DNA of 34,024 bases, from positions 1-34,024 of the forward strand of contig JBNKWI010000030.1 in the NCBI GenBank assembly GCA_050299695.1. Reading direction: 5' to 3'. The notes beneath the pieces were generated by a model. It worked only from the letters and a program-made list of their open reading frames with translations. It searched no databases and was not told where the DNA came from. The stretch comes from Ovoidimarina sp050299695. GTDB lineage: Bacteria > Pseudomonadota > Alphaproteobacteria > Rhodobacterales > Rhodobacteraceae. Each line of letters begins with the position of its first letter. Position 1 is the first letter of the stretch. The position numbers were made by a program, and so were the translations under genes. Of the stretch, positions 7,375-15,029 are shown one piece after another.

Positions 7375-7407
7375 GCGCCCGCGCCGGGCTTGCCTCCGGC
7401 GGGGCGC
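7375..7407 (+). terminator. Hairpin after the envelope gene pair
   Basis: GCGCCC-GCGCCGG (7375-7387) pairs with CCGGCGGGGCGC (7396-7407) with one bulge on each side. It starts at the stop codon of the secreted-protein gene and precedes cdd. There is no T tract, so termination is uncertain. Confidence 0.35.
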
Positions 7408-7444
7408 CCTGTGCAGAATGGCGGCAAAGCCAGCAGGGGTTCCC

Positions 7445-7837
7445 ATGTCGCTTCTCGATGCCGCCCGCACCGTGCGGGAAAACGCCTATGCGCCCTATTC
7501 CCGGTTCAAGGTCGGCGCCGCCCTGCGCACCGCCTCTGGTGCCGTGTTCTCGGGGTGCAATGTCGAGAACGCAGCCTATCCCGAGGGCACCTGTGCCGAG
7601 GCGGGGGCGATCGCGGCGATGGCGGCGGCGGGCGAGCGCGAGATCGCCGAGATCGCGGTGATCGCCGATTGTCCCGAGCCGGTCCCGCCCTGCGGTGGCT
7701 GCCGGCAGAAGATCGCGGAATTCGCGCGGCCCGAGGTGAAGGTCATGCTCGCGACGCTGGACGGCGCCGAGCGGGTGATGACGGTGGCCGAGCTTCTTCC
7801 CGGCGCGTTCCTTCCTGCCCATCTGGAGCGGGTCTGA
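7445..7837 (+). CDS. cdd: Cytidine deaminase
   Basis: Deaminates cytidine and deoxycytidine to uridine and deoxyuridine. The 130-residue length fits the small tetrameric class. Zinc ligands C50, C83 and C86 lie in TCAEAGA and PCGGCRQ, and E52 is the proton shuttle. The start is the ATG with AGGGGT seven bases upstream; an earlier in-frame codon at 7418 would add nine residues that do not fit the family. It is the first gene of the salvage operon, with deoA four bases downstream. Confidence 0.93.
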   Translation: MSLLDAARTVRENAYAPYSRFKVGAALRTASGAVFSGCNVENAAYPEGTCAEAGAIAAMAAAGEREIAEIAVIADCPEPVPPCGGCRQKIAEFARPEVKVMLATLDGAERVMTVAELLPGAFLPAHLERV

Positions 7838-7841
7838 CGGC

Positions 7842-9149
7842 GTGGACGCCCGCAGCATCATCATCGGGCTGAGGGACGGCACACCGCCGTCTGCCGAGGC
7901 GCTGGCCTGGTTCGCGCGGGGGCTGGCCTCGGGCGCGGTCTCCGACGCGCAGGCGGGCGCCTTCGCGATGGCGGTCTGCCTGAACGGCCTGGGCGAGGCG
8001 GGCCGCGTGGCGCTGACCGAGGCGATGCGGGATTCGGGCGAGGTGCTGCGCTGGGACCTGCCGGGCCCGGTGGTGGACAAGCATTCGACCGGCGGGCTGG
8101 GCGATTGCGTCTCGCTCCTCCTCGCGCCGATCCTCGCCGAATGCGGGGTGTTCGTGCCCATGATCTCGGGCCGCGGGCTCGGCCATACTGGCGGGACGCT
8201 CGACAAGCTCGAGGCGATTCCCGGCTTCCGCGTCGATCAGGACGAGGCCGCTTTCCGGCGGATCGTCCGCGCCGAGGGCGCCGCCATCGTTGCCGCCTCG
8301 GCCGATCTCGCCCCGGCCGACCGGCGGCTCTACGCGGTGCGCGATGTCTCGGGCACGGTCGAATCCATAGATCTCATCACCGCCTCGATCCTCTCGAAGA
8401 AGCTCGCCGCCGGGCTCGGCGCGCTGGTGCTCGACGTCAAGGCGGGCTCGGGCGCCTTCATGGCCACCGAGGAAGACGCGCTGGCCCTGGCCGAGGCGCT
8501 GGTCGCCACCGCGAACGGCGCAGGCTGCAAGACCTCGGCGCTCCTCACCGACATGGACCAGCCGCTTTCGCGCAACGTGGGCAACGCGGTCGAAGTGGTG
8601 GACGTGATGGCCACGCTTTCGGACCCGCGCCCGTCGCGGCTGGTCGAGGTGACGCTGGCGCTCTGCGGTGAGGTGCTGGCGCTGTCGGGCTCCGCCGCCA
8701 CGCCCGAGGAAGGCGCCGTCGCGGCGCGGGACGCGCTGGTTTCGGGCCGGGCGCTGGCGCGGTTCGGGCGGATGGTCACCGCGCAGGGCGGCCCGGCGGA
8801 TTTCGCGGAATGCTGGCGCTATCACCTGCCCGAGGCGCCGGTGATCGAGGAGGTGCTGCCCGAGGAGGAGGGCGTCGTCGCCGCCATCGACGGGCGGGCG
8901 CTTGGCATGCTGGTGATCGAGATGGGCGGCGGTCGGGTGAAGGGCGGCGAGAAGATCGACCCGCGCGTCGGGTTGACCGGGCTGCCGGCGCTCGGCGAGC
9001 CGGTGATGCATGGCGTGCCCATGGGCCGGGTCCATGCCGCCGACGAGGAGATGGCGGCCCGGGCGGCGGCGGGTTTGCGCGCGGCGATCACGCTTTCGCC
9101 CGGGCCGGTGGCGGCGCCCGAGCTGATCCGGCGGAGGGTCGCGCCGTGA
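7842..9149 (+). CDS. deoA: Thymidine phosphorylase
   Basis: Splits thymidine (and deoxyuridine) with phosphate into the base and 2-deoxyribose 1-phosphate. The protein has 435 residues, the usual length. The family signature SGRGLGHTGGTLDKLE is at 109-124 and the phosphate/substrate loop KHSTGGLGD at 80-88; DVKAGSGAFM follows later. Translation starts with GTG four bases after the cdd stop. The 3' end overlaps deoB by four bases (GTGA). Its product passes to DeoB, and deoxyuridine from Cdd is one of its substrates, so gene order follows the chemistry. Confidence 0.94.
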   Translation: MDARSIIIGLRDGTPPSAEALAWFARGLASGAVSDAQAGAFAMAVCLNGLGEAGRVALTEAMRDSGEVLRWDLPGPVVDKHSTGGLGDCVSLLLAPILAECGVFVPMISGRGLGHTGGTLDKLEAIPGFRVDQDEAAFRRIVRAEGAAIVAASADLAPADRRLYAVRDVSGTVESIDLITASILSKKLAAGLGALVLDVKAGSGAFMATEEDALALAEALVATANGAGCKTSALLTDMDQPLSRNVGNAVEVVDVMATLSDPRPSRLVEVTLALCGEVLALSGSAATPEEGAVAARDALVSGRALARFGRMVTAQGGPADFAECWRYHLPEAPVIEEVLPEEEGVVAAIDGRALGMLVIEMGGGRVKGGEKIDPRVGLTGLPALGEPVMHGVPMGRVHAADEEMAARAAAGLRAAITLSPGPVAAPELIRRRVAP

Positions 9150-10354
9150 GCCGGGCCTTCCTCGTGGTGCTCGATTCCGCCGGCTGCGGCGGCGCGCCCG
9201 ACGCCGACCGGTTCTTCAACGACGGACGGCCCGATACCGGCGCCAACACGCTCGGCCATATCGCCCTGGCCTGCGCCCGGGGCGCGGGCGACGAGGGCCG
9301 CTCCGGTCCGCTCCGCCTGCCCAATCTCGACGCGCTCGGTCTCGGCGCGGCGATCCGGCTCGCCTCGGGGCTCGACGCGCCGGGGCTCGGGGCCACGCCC
9401 GCCGGTCTCTGGGGCGCCGCGACGGAGATCTCGCAGGGCAAGGACACGCCGTCGGGGCATTGGGAACTTGCCGGCGTCCCGGTGCCCTGGGACTGGCACT
9501 ACTTCCCCGACACCGACCCGGCCTTTCCCGAGGCGCTCACCGCCAAGGTCTGCCGCCTCGCCGGGACCGAGGGCATCCTCGGCAACCGCCATGCGAGCGG
9601 AACCGTGGTGATCGAGGAGGAGGGCGCGCGGCATCTCGAGACCGGCTGGCCGATCTGCTACACCTCCGCCGACAGCGTGTTCCAGATCGCCGCCCATGAA
9701 GAGGCGTTCGGGCTCGACCGCCTTCTCGACCTCTGCCGGGCACTCGCGCCGACGCTGCACGCGATGAAGGTTGGCCGGGTCATCGCCCGGCCCTTCCTCG
9801 GCACGCCCGGCCATTTCGAACGCACCGCCCATCGCCGCGACTTCGCCATCGCGCCCCCCGCGCCGACGCTCTGCGACTGGGCGAAGGATGCGGGCCGGGC
9901 CGTGCATGCGGTGGGCAAGATCGGCGACATCTTCTCGATGCGCGGGATCGACGATGTTCGGAAGGGCAAGGATGCCGAACTGATGGCCCACCTCCTCGAT
10001 CATGTCCACCATGCCGAGCCGGGCAGCCTGACCTTCGCGAATTTCGTGGAATTCGACACCAATTTCGGCCACAGGCGCGATGTTGCCGGCTATGCAAGGG
10101 CGCTGGAGTGGTTCGATTCCTGCCTGCCCGAGCTCACGGGCGCAATGCGGGAGGGCGATCTGATGATCTTCACCGCCGATCACGGCAACGACCCGAGCTG
10201 GACCGGCACCGACCATACCCGCGAGCGCGTGCCGGTGGTGGGAGCGGGCGTGGGGGCCTTGTCGACCGGCCTCGTCGGCTTCGCCGATGTGGGCGCCTCG
10301 GTGGCCGCGCATCTGGGGATCGCGCCCCGGGGGCCCGGGAGGGCGTTCCTGTGA
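9146..10354 (+). CDS. deoB: Phosphopentomutase
   Basis: Interconverts (deoxy)ribose 1-phosphate and 5-phosphate, joining nucleoside breakdown to central metabolism. This 402-residue member of the alkaline phosphatase superfamily has its metal residues visible: D10 in VVLDSAGCGG, then FTADHGNDPSWTGTDHTRE near the C-terminus. The GKDTPSGHWE segment at 98-107 carries the catalytic threonine region. It starts with GTG inside the deoA stop (GTGA overlap) and ends in the same kind of overlap with add, so expression is tightly coupled. Confidence 0.94.
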   Translation: MSRAFLVVLDSAGCGGAPDADRFFNDGRPDTGANTLGHIALACARGAGDEGRSGPLRLPNLDALGLGAAIRLASGLDAPGLGATPAGLWGAATEISQGKDTPSGHWELAGVPVPWDWHYFPDTDPAFPEALTAKVCRLAGTEGILGNRHASGTVVIEEEGARHLETGWPICYTSADSVFQIAAHEEAFGLDRLLDLCRALAPTLHAMKVGRVIARPFLGTPGHFERTAHRRDFAIAPPAPTLCDWAKDAGRAVHAVGKIGDIFSMRGIDDVRKGKDAELMAHLLDHVHHAEPGSLTFANFVEFDTNFGHRRDVAGYARALEWFDSCLPELTGAMREGDLMIFTADHGNDPSWTGTDHTRERVPVVGAGVGALSTGLVGFADVGASVAAHLGIAPRGPGRAFL

Positions 10355-11334
10355 CGGCGGATTTCCCCAAGGTGGAGCTGCATCTTCATCTCGAAGGCGC
10401 GGCGCCGCCCGCTTTCGTGCGCGGTCTCGCGAAGGAGAAGTCCATCGACATCTCGGGCATCTTCGACGCGCGCGGCGCCTATGCATACGACGATTTCTGG
10501 CATTTCCTGAAGGTCTACGAGGCCGCGACCTCGGTCCTGACCTCGCCCGAGGACTATGCCCGCCTGACCCGCGCGGTGCTCGAGGAAAGCGCGGCCTCGG
10601 GTGTGGTCTATTGCGAGACCTTCCTCTCGCCCGATTTCTGCGGCGGCCGCGACGTGGCGGCCTGGCGCGACTATCTCGCGGCGATCTGCGAGGCGGCCGA
10701 CGAGGCCGAGCGCGCCCATGGCATCGTCTTGCGCGGGATCATCACCGCGATCCGGCATTTCGGCCCCGAGAAGGCCCGCGAAACCGCGCTCTGCGCCGCC
10801 GAGACGGCGGGCGACTGGATCGTGGGTTTCGGCATCGCCGGGGACGAAAAGGCGGGGAAACCCAAGGACTTCACCTGGAGCTTCGATTGCGCGCGCGAGG
10901 CGGGGCTGCGGCTCACCGCGCATGCCGGCGAATGGGGCGGGCCCGAGAGCGTGCGGGACGCGCTCGACACCTTCCGCCCCGAGCGGATCGGCCACGGTGT
11001 CCGCGCCATCGAGGATCCGCGGCTGGTGGAGCGGCTGGCCGAGGACGGGATCGTGTTGGAGGTCTGCCCCGGCTCCAACGTCGCGCTCGGGCTTTACAGG
11101 GACTGGCGCGCGCATCCGATCGAACGCCTGCGCGCTGCGGGGGTGAAGGTGACGGTCTCGACCGACGATCCGCCCTTCTTCCACACCACCATGGCGCGCG
11201 AATTCGACCGGCTGGCCGAAGACCTCGGCTGGGACGACGGCGATTTCGCGGAACTGAACCGCATTGCGGCCGAGGCGGCGTTCTGCGACGAGGCGACCCG
11301 CGCCGAACTGATCAAGAAACTGGAGGCCGAATGA
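10351..11334 (+). CDS. add: Adenosine deaminase
   Basis: Deaminates adenosine or deoxyadenosine to (deoxy)inosine. The 327-residue protein keeps the full zinc site: H11 and H13 in ELHLHLEG, H191 and E194 in TAHAGEWGG, the catalytic H215 in RIGHGVRAI, and D272/D273 in STDDPPFF. The last motif distinguishes nucleoside deaminases of this superfamily; an adenine deaminase is a less likely alternative. It starts at a GTG overlapping the deoB stop by four bases, and its own stop overlaps upp (ATGA). Confidence 0.92.
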   Translation: MTADFPKVELHLHLEGAAPPAFVRGLAKEKSIDISGIFDARGAYAYDDFWHFLKVYEAATSVLTSPEDYARLTRAVLEESAASGVVYCETFLSPDFCGGRDVAAWRDYLAAICEAADEAERAHGIVLRGIITAIRHFGPEKARETALCAAETAGDWIVGFGIAGDEKAGKPKDFTWSFDCAREAGLRLTAHAGEWGGPESVRDALDTFRPERIGHGVRAIEDPRLVERLAEDGIVLEVCPGSNVALGLYRDWRAHPIERLRAAGVKVTVSTDDPPFFHTTMAREFDRLAEDLGWDDGDFAELNRIAAEAAFCDEATRAELIKKLEAE

Positions 11335-11963
11335 CCGAGCACCTGACGATCGTCGATCACCCGCTGGTGCAGCACAAGCTGACGCTGATGCGCGACAAGG
11401 ACACGCCGACCGCGGTGTTCCGGCAATTGTTGCGCGAGATCAGCCACTTGCTGGCCTATGAGGTGACGCGCAACCTGCCCATGACGACGAAGTGGATCGA
11501 CACGCCGCTCACCGAGATGAAGGCGCCGGTGCTGGACGGGCGCAAGCTCGCGCTGGTCTCGATCCTGCGCGCGGGCAACGGTCTCCTCGACGGGATGCTC
11601 GACCTGATCCCCTCGGCGCGGGTGGGGTTCGTGGGGCTCTACCGCGACGAGGCGACGCTGAAGCCGGTGCAGTATTACTGCAAGCTGCCGGGCGAGCTGG
11701 GCGAGCGGGTGGTGATCGCCGTCGACCCGATGCTGGCCACGGGGAATTCCTCGGCGGCCGCGGTGGATCTCCTGAAGGCGAACGGCGCGACGGATATCCG
11801 CTTTCTCTGCCTCCTCGCGGCGCCCGAGGGGGTGGCGCGGATGAAGGAGGCGCATCCCGACGTGCCGGTGGTGACGGCGGCGCTCGACGAGAAGCTCAAC
11901 GAGAAGGGCTATATCGTGCCGGGCCTGGGCGATGCGGGCGACCGGATGTTCGGGACGAAGTGA
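11331..11963 (+). CDS. upp: Uracil phosphoribosyltransferase
   Basis: Converts uracil and PRPP to UMP, recovering the base released by the enzymes upstream. The 210-residue length is typical. The PRPP loop VDPMLATGNSS is at 131-141, and the uracil-binding end shows GYIVPGLGDAGDR. It is the last gene of the cdd-deoA-deoB-add-upp unit, overlapping add by four bases. Small inverted repeats follow the stop, but there is no T-rich tail. Confidence 0.95.
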   Translation: MTEHLTIVDHPLVQHKLTLMRDKDTPTAVFRQLLREISHLLAYEVTRNLPMTTKWIDTPLTEMKAPVLDGRKLALVSILRAGNGLLDGMLDLIPSARVGFVGLYRDEATLKPVQYYCKLPGELGERVVIAVDPMLATGNSSAAAVDLLKANGATDIRFLCLLAAPEGVARMKEAHPDVPVVTAALDEKLNEKGYIVPGLGDAGDRMFGTK

Positions 11964-11990
11964 CGACAATCACGGGAAATCGCTGATATT

Positions 11991-12015
11991 GTTTCCATTT
12001 CGGAAACGGCGTTTC
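11991..12015 (+). repeat. Alternative hairpins after upp
   Basis: GTTTCC (11991-11996) pairs with GGAAAC (12002-12007), and part of the latter (GAAAC) can instead pair with GTTTC (12011-12015). The two hairpins exclude each other. They lie 27 bases after upp and about 100 before the repeat-protein gene. A terminator or leader switch is possible; neither is proven. Confidence 0.3.
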
Positions 12016-12113
12016 GGGCGCGCAGCGAGATTGATGTGGCTTTTTGCATCCGTTCGCGTACCGTTGGCGAGCGTTTCAGGCCGGGAGGCCGGGCGATCTT
12101 GGGGGAGATCGAC

Positions 12114-12998
12114 ATGCGATTTTCGGCTGTTTTGCTGCTGTCCTGCCTTGGCCTTCCGACATTGGCCGAAGCGTCCACCGTCAATGTCCTGTTCGAAAGG
12201 GATCAGGATTCCGCGGGTGGAACCGAACTGGCGATCAATACCTACCCGTCGCCGACCGAGTTCTACGCGGGCACGAGTTTCACCTCGCAATTCTCGCAGA
12301 TCAACGTGAACGCGCCCTACAGCGTCGGCGGCGCCACATGGGACGGCACCGCCCTTCGCGTGCTGTTCGAACGGGATGTGGATTCCGGCGGCGGCACCGA
12401 ACTGGCGATCAATTCCTATCCTACGCTGGCCGATTTCTATGCGGGGACGAACTTCACCTCGCAATTCTCGCAGATCAACGTGAATTCGCCATATAGTGTC
12501 GGCGGGCTGACCTGGGACGGCACGGCCTATCGCGTGCTGTTCGAGCGGGATGTGGATTCCGGTGGTGGGATAGAATTGGCGATCAATTCCTATGCCACGC
12601 TGGACGATTTCTTCACGGGCACGAATTTCACTTCGCAATTCTCTCAGATCAATGTGAATTCGCCCTATAGCGTCGGCGGTCTGGATTGGGACGGTACCGC
12701 TTACCGTGTGCTGTTTGAACGGGATCTGGACGGCCCGGGCGGAACCGAACTGGCGATCAACTCCTACCCGGCATTGGCGGATTTCTTTGCGGGGACGAAT
12801 TTCACCTCGCAATTCTCGCAGATCAACGTGAATGCGCGCTACAGCGTCGGCGGTCTGTTCACCCTGCCGGACCCGAATTCGCCGCCGCCGGGACCGCCGC
12901 CGGGGCCGAGCCCCGTTCCGCTGCCGTCTTCGGCCGGGCTGCTTCTGGGCGCGCTGGCCGGACTCGCGGCGCTGGGTCGGCGGCGGAAGCCCATCTAG
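12114..12998 (+). CDS. VPLPA-CTERM surface protein of four tandem repeats
   Basis: A 294-residue exported protein. Residues 1-20 are a signal peptide (MRFSAVLLLSCLGLPTLAEA). Four 58-residue repeats follow without a linker, each like VLFERDVDSGGGTELAINSY then FTSQFSQINVN and YSVGGLTWDGTAYR. A Pro/Gly-rich linker (about 255-265) leads to VPLPSSAGLLLGALAGLAAL and RRRKPI: a short motif, a hydrophobic helix and a basic end. This is the VPLPA-CTERM sorting tail, which in roseobacter-type bacteria is processed by an exosortase linked to exopolysaccharide export. No exosortase gene is in the window. The ATG has GGGGGAG seven bases upstream. The WDG and SVGG strands could form a propeller or beta solenoid (inference). 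Its ligand is unknown. Confidence 0.85.
   Translation: MRFSAVLLLSCLGLPTLAEASTVNVLFERDQDSAGGTELAINTYPSPTEFYAGTSFTSQFSQINVNAPYSVGGATWDGTALRVLFERDVDSGGGTELAINSYPTLADFYAGTNFTSQFSQINVNSPYSVGGLTWDGTAYRVLFERDVDSGGGIELAINSYATLDDFFTGTNFTSQFSQINVNSPYSVGGLDWDGTAYRVLFERDLDGPGGTELAINSYPALADFFAGTNFTSQFSQINVNARYSVGGLFTLPDPNSPPPGPPPGPSPVPLPSSAGLLLGALAGLAALGRRRKPI
12186..12857 (+). repeat. Four in-frame tandem repeats, period 174 bp
   Basis: Repeat units begin at 12186, 12360, 12534 and 12708, with an exact spacing of 174 bases (58 codons); the fourth is cut after about 50 codons. Units 2 and 3 are closest. The segment coding FTSQFSQINVN is kept in all four, while synonymous sites differ. This shows selection on protein rather than a very recent DNA duplication. 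Confidence 0.9.
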
Positions 12999-14017
12999 CC
13001 GCCGCAGATCCCCTGCAGCGCCACCCATTGGGCGTCGGTCAGGAGGGGGGCGGAGCGGGTCGGTCCGACCGGGTCGGCCTCGATCAGGTCAAGCGTGGAT
13101 TCCCCGGTGATATCAACCGCGTAGGCAAAGGGCGTCGAGGAGACGCCCGCGGCGGCGAAGCGCGGCAGGAGCGCGGAGGGCGGCAGCGGTTTCGGCGGGT
13201 TGGCGAGGGTGGTCTCGGCATAGCCCTCGAGCGCGCCGGCGGGGAGCGCGCCGGTGGTCATCAGCTTCAGCGTGGCGGGGAGGCCGACATAGTCGAGAAG
13301 CTCGAGGAGCGGGTCGGCGCGGCGCGCCGCCTCGGCCTCGGCGAGGAGGTAGCCCGCGACCACGGCGGGGCGCTCGTGATCCTCCACAACTGACTGGTTC
13401 AGAAGGATAATTCCGCCCGGCAGGTGCGTGGCGCCCGGGGTTCCGGAGCGGAGGACGCGGATCGAGGGGAGGGCGGGGGCGTCGGCGAAGAGGCGGCCGG
13501 CGAGGGTGCGGAGCGCGGCCTGGCCGGCGGGTTCCGAACAGGCCGGGCCGGAGAGGCGGGTGACCTGCTCCATCAGCGCCGCGCCGATGGCGGCACGGGT
13601 CGGCGCGGGCACCACCGAGGCGGTGTAGCGGGTGAGCGCGCCGGGGAGCCAGAGCAGGGCCAGGGCGGCGAGGGCGGCCAGCGCGGCGAAGACCAGACGG
13701 GCGCGGAGCCGGCCCGGATGCGGCCGGGTGCGGGCGACGGACTTGCGCACCTTCTCCAGCGCGCGGATCATGGTTTCGTCTGAAGTTTCAATGCGTTCCG
13801 CGGCATCCTCCCCCGGCGAGAACAGCGCGGGACGCTTGCCCGGATTGACCCGCTCGATAGCCGCGAGGGACCAGTGCGAGAGCGCGTCGGAGCGGTGGTC
13901 GAACACCGTCAGGGTGGCGTCGCCGAGGGTCAGGATCACGTCGCGCCGCTGCGCGCCCGGTTCCGGGGTGTAGAGGCCCGAAGCCTCGAGTCGTTCGAAT
14001 TCCTGGAGCGCCGTCAT
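12995..14017 (-). CDS. Membrane protein resembling an inactive M48 peptidase
   Basis: A 340-residue protein conserved in kind among Rhodobacteraceae, to my reading. The N-terminal third is soluble and strand-rich (RRDVILTLGDATLTVFDHRS). One membrane segment follows (RLVFAALAALAALALLWLPG), then a domain resembling M48 metallopeptidases: HLPGGIILLNQSVVE precedes a helix where HExxH would be expected, but the sequence there is GYLLAEAEAARR, without zinc ligands. I infer a pseudo-peptidase. The start could be 14041 (eight more residues, MARTYARR); no ribosome site is good, and AGGA lies 14 bases before the chosen ATG. Its stop codon overlaps the convergent repeat-protein stop within CTAG. Confidence 0.75.
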   Translation of the reverse strand: MTALQEFERLEASGLYTPEPGAQRRDVILTLGDATLTVFDHRSDALSHWSLAAIERVNPGKRPALFSPGEDAAERIETSDETMIRALEKVRKSVARTRPHPGRLRARLVFAALAALAALALLWLPGALTRYTASVVPAPTRAAIGAALMEQVTRLSGPACSEPAGQAALRTLAGRLFADAPALPSIRVLRSGTPGATHLPGGIILLNQSVVEDHERPAVVAGYLLAEAEAARRADPLLELLDYVGLPATLKLMTTGALPAGALEGYAETTLANPPKPLPPSALLPRFAAAGVSSTPFAYAVDITGESTLDLIEADPVGPTRSAPLLTDAQWVALQGICGG

Positions 14018-14100
14018 GCGCCGCGCATACGTCCTAGCCATCCCACGGGCGCGACATTAGCGGGCGTGCGGGCCGGTAACAATGCGGATCGGGGGCCTGC

Positions 14101-14133
14101 ACAACCCGTACACAACCTGTACACAACCCGTAC
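14101..14133. repeat. Three 11-bp direct repeats
   Basis: ACAACCCGTAC, ACAACCTGTAC and ACAACCCGTAC follow one another exactly (14101, 14112, 14123). The junctions also make GTACA-CAACC-TGTAC (14108-14122), an inverted repeat. The 11-base period is about one helical turn, so sites would face one side of the DNA. They lie 66 bases before the sulfotransferase start and 84 from the divergent gene, and suit a regulator-binding array. Confidence 0.6.
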
Positions 14134-14198
14134 ACCGGCGGTGCCGCGAAGGGGCGTTAACCTTTCAGGCGGCCGATGGGGCAGGGGAGCCACGGGCC

Positions 14199-14846
14199 AT
14201 GATCGTCTCGCGCGGGCGACGCTACATCTTCGTGCATATCCCGAAGACCGGGGGGACCTCGCTCGCCACGGCGCTGGAGGCGCGGGCGATGAAGGACGAC
14301 ATCCTGATCGGCGACACCGAGAAGGCGGTGCGGCGGCGGAAGCGGGTGAAGGGGCTGGAGGCGAAAGGCCGGCTCTGGAAGCATTCGCGGCTCGCCGATC
14401 TCGAGGGCGTGGTCTCTGAGACCGAGATGGCGAGCATGTTCGTCTTTACCCTGGTCCGGAACCCCTGGGACCGGATGGTGAGCTACTACCACTGGCTTCG
14501 GGAGCAGGGGTTCGACCACCCGGCGGTGGGACTCGCGCAGCGGCTGGACTTCTCGGGCTTCCTGAACGCGCCGGGCCAGCGGGCCGGGTTGGCGGCGGAG
14601 CGCTATGGCGCCTACATGGAGACGGCCTCCGGGGTGGAGCGTTGCGACGCCTATGTCCGGCTGGAGCGGCTGGAGGAGGATCTGGCGCCCGTGGAGGCGC
14701 ATCTGGGGGTCCGGCTGGCGCCCCTGCCGCATCTCAACCGGTCGGAGCGCCCCCTGGACTACCGGTCGGCCTATTCCGAGGCGGATGCGGCGCTGGTGGG
14801 GCGGCTCTACGCGGAAGAGATCGCTCGGTTCGGGTATCGGTTTTGA
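14199..14846 (+). CDS. Sulfotransferase family 2 protein
   Basis: A 215-residue enzyme likely to move sulfate from PAPS to a carbohydrate or similar acceptor. The 5'-phosphosulfate loop is IFVHIPKTGGTSLATAL near residues 9-25, and the 3'-phosphate site is VRNPWDRMVSYYHWL, about 84-98; both are typical of the sulfotransferase family 2 group. The ending (IARFGYRF) is also familiar. No signal peptide is present. The acceptor cannot be told; a neighbouring exosortase-type surface protein raises the possibility of modified surface polysaccharide (inference). The frame stays open upstream, but the ATG at 14199 begins just before the core fold. The iterons lie in its upstream region. Confidence 0.85.
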   Translation: MIVSRGRRYIFVHIPKTGGTSLATALEARAMKDDILIGDTEKAVRRRKRVKGLEAKGRLWKHSRLADLEGVVSETEMASMFVFTLVRNPWDRMVSYYHWLREQGFDHPAVGLAQRLDFSGFLNAPGQRAGLAAERYGAYMETASGVERCDAYVRLERLEEDLAPVEAHLGVRLAPLPHLNRSERPLDYRSAYSEADAALVGRLYAEEIARFGYRF

Positions 14847-14888
14847 GAATGGCTTGGCATGTGCGCCGAGGGCCGCGCCCGAGCCTGG

Positions 14889-15020
14889 GAGGGCGCCGTT
14901 GGTGCGCCCTCGGTCGGCGGTTTATCTCGAAAGCATCGGACGACGGCTGAGCGTGTTCCGACTTCGCCATGCGCCCTCCCGGGGGAGGGTCGGGCGCGAC
15001 CCGGGGCTGGTCGCCCCGGG
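14889..15020. terminator. Cluster of GC hairpins between convergent genes
   Basis: Three hairpins: GAGGGCGC/GCGCCCTC (14889-14911), CCCTCC/GGAGGG (14974-14989), and the perfect eight-pair CCCGGGGC/GCCCCGGG with a five-base loop (15000-15020). They fill the gap between the sulfotransferase and the FadB-type gene, which face each other. Likely a two-way termination or mRNA-end region; no T tracts. Confidence 0.45.
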
Positions 15021-15029
15021 CCGGAAGAC

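Noticed and set aside
12940..12998. LPXTG sortase signal
   Set aside because: The motif is VPLPSS with a hydrophobic helix and Arg-rich end in a Gram-negative setting, which fits exosortase-type sorting.
14101..14133. CRISPR-like repeats
   Set aside because: Units are 11 bases and contiguous, with no spacers and no cas genes.
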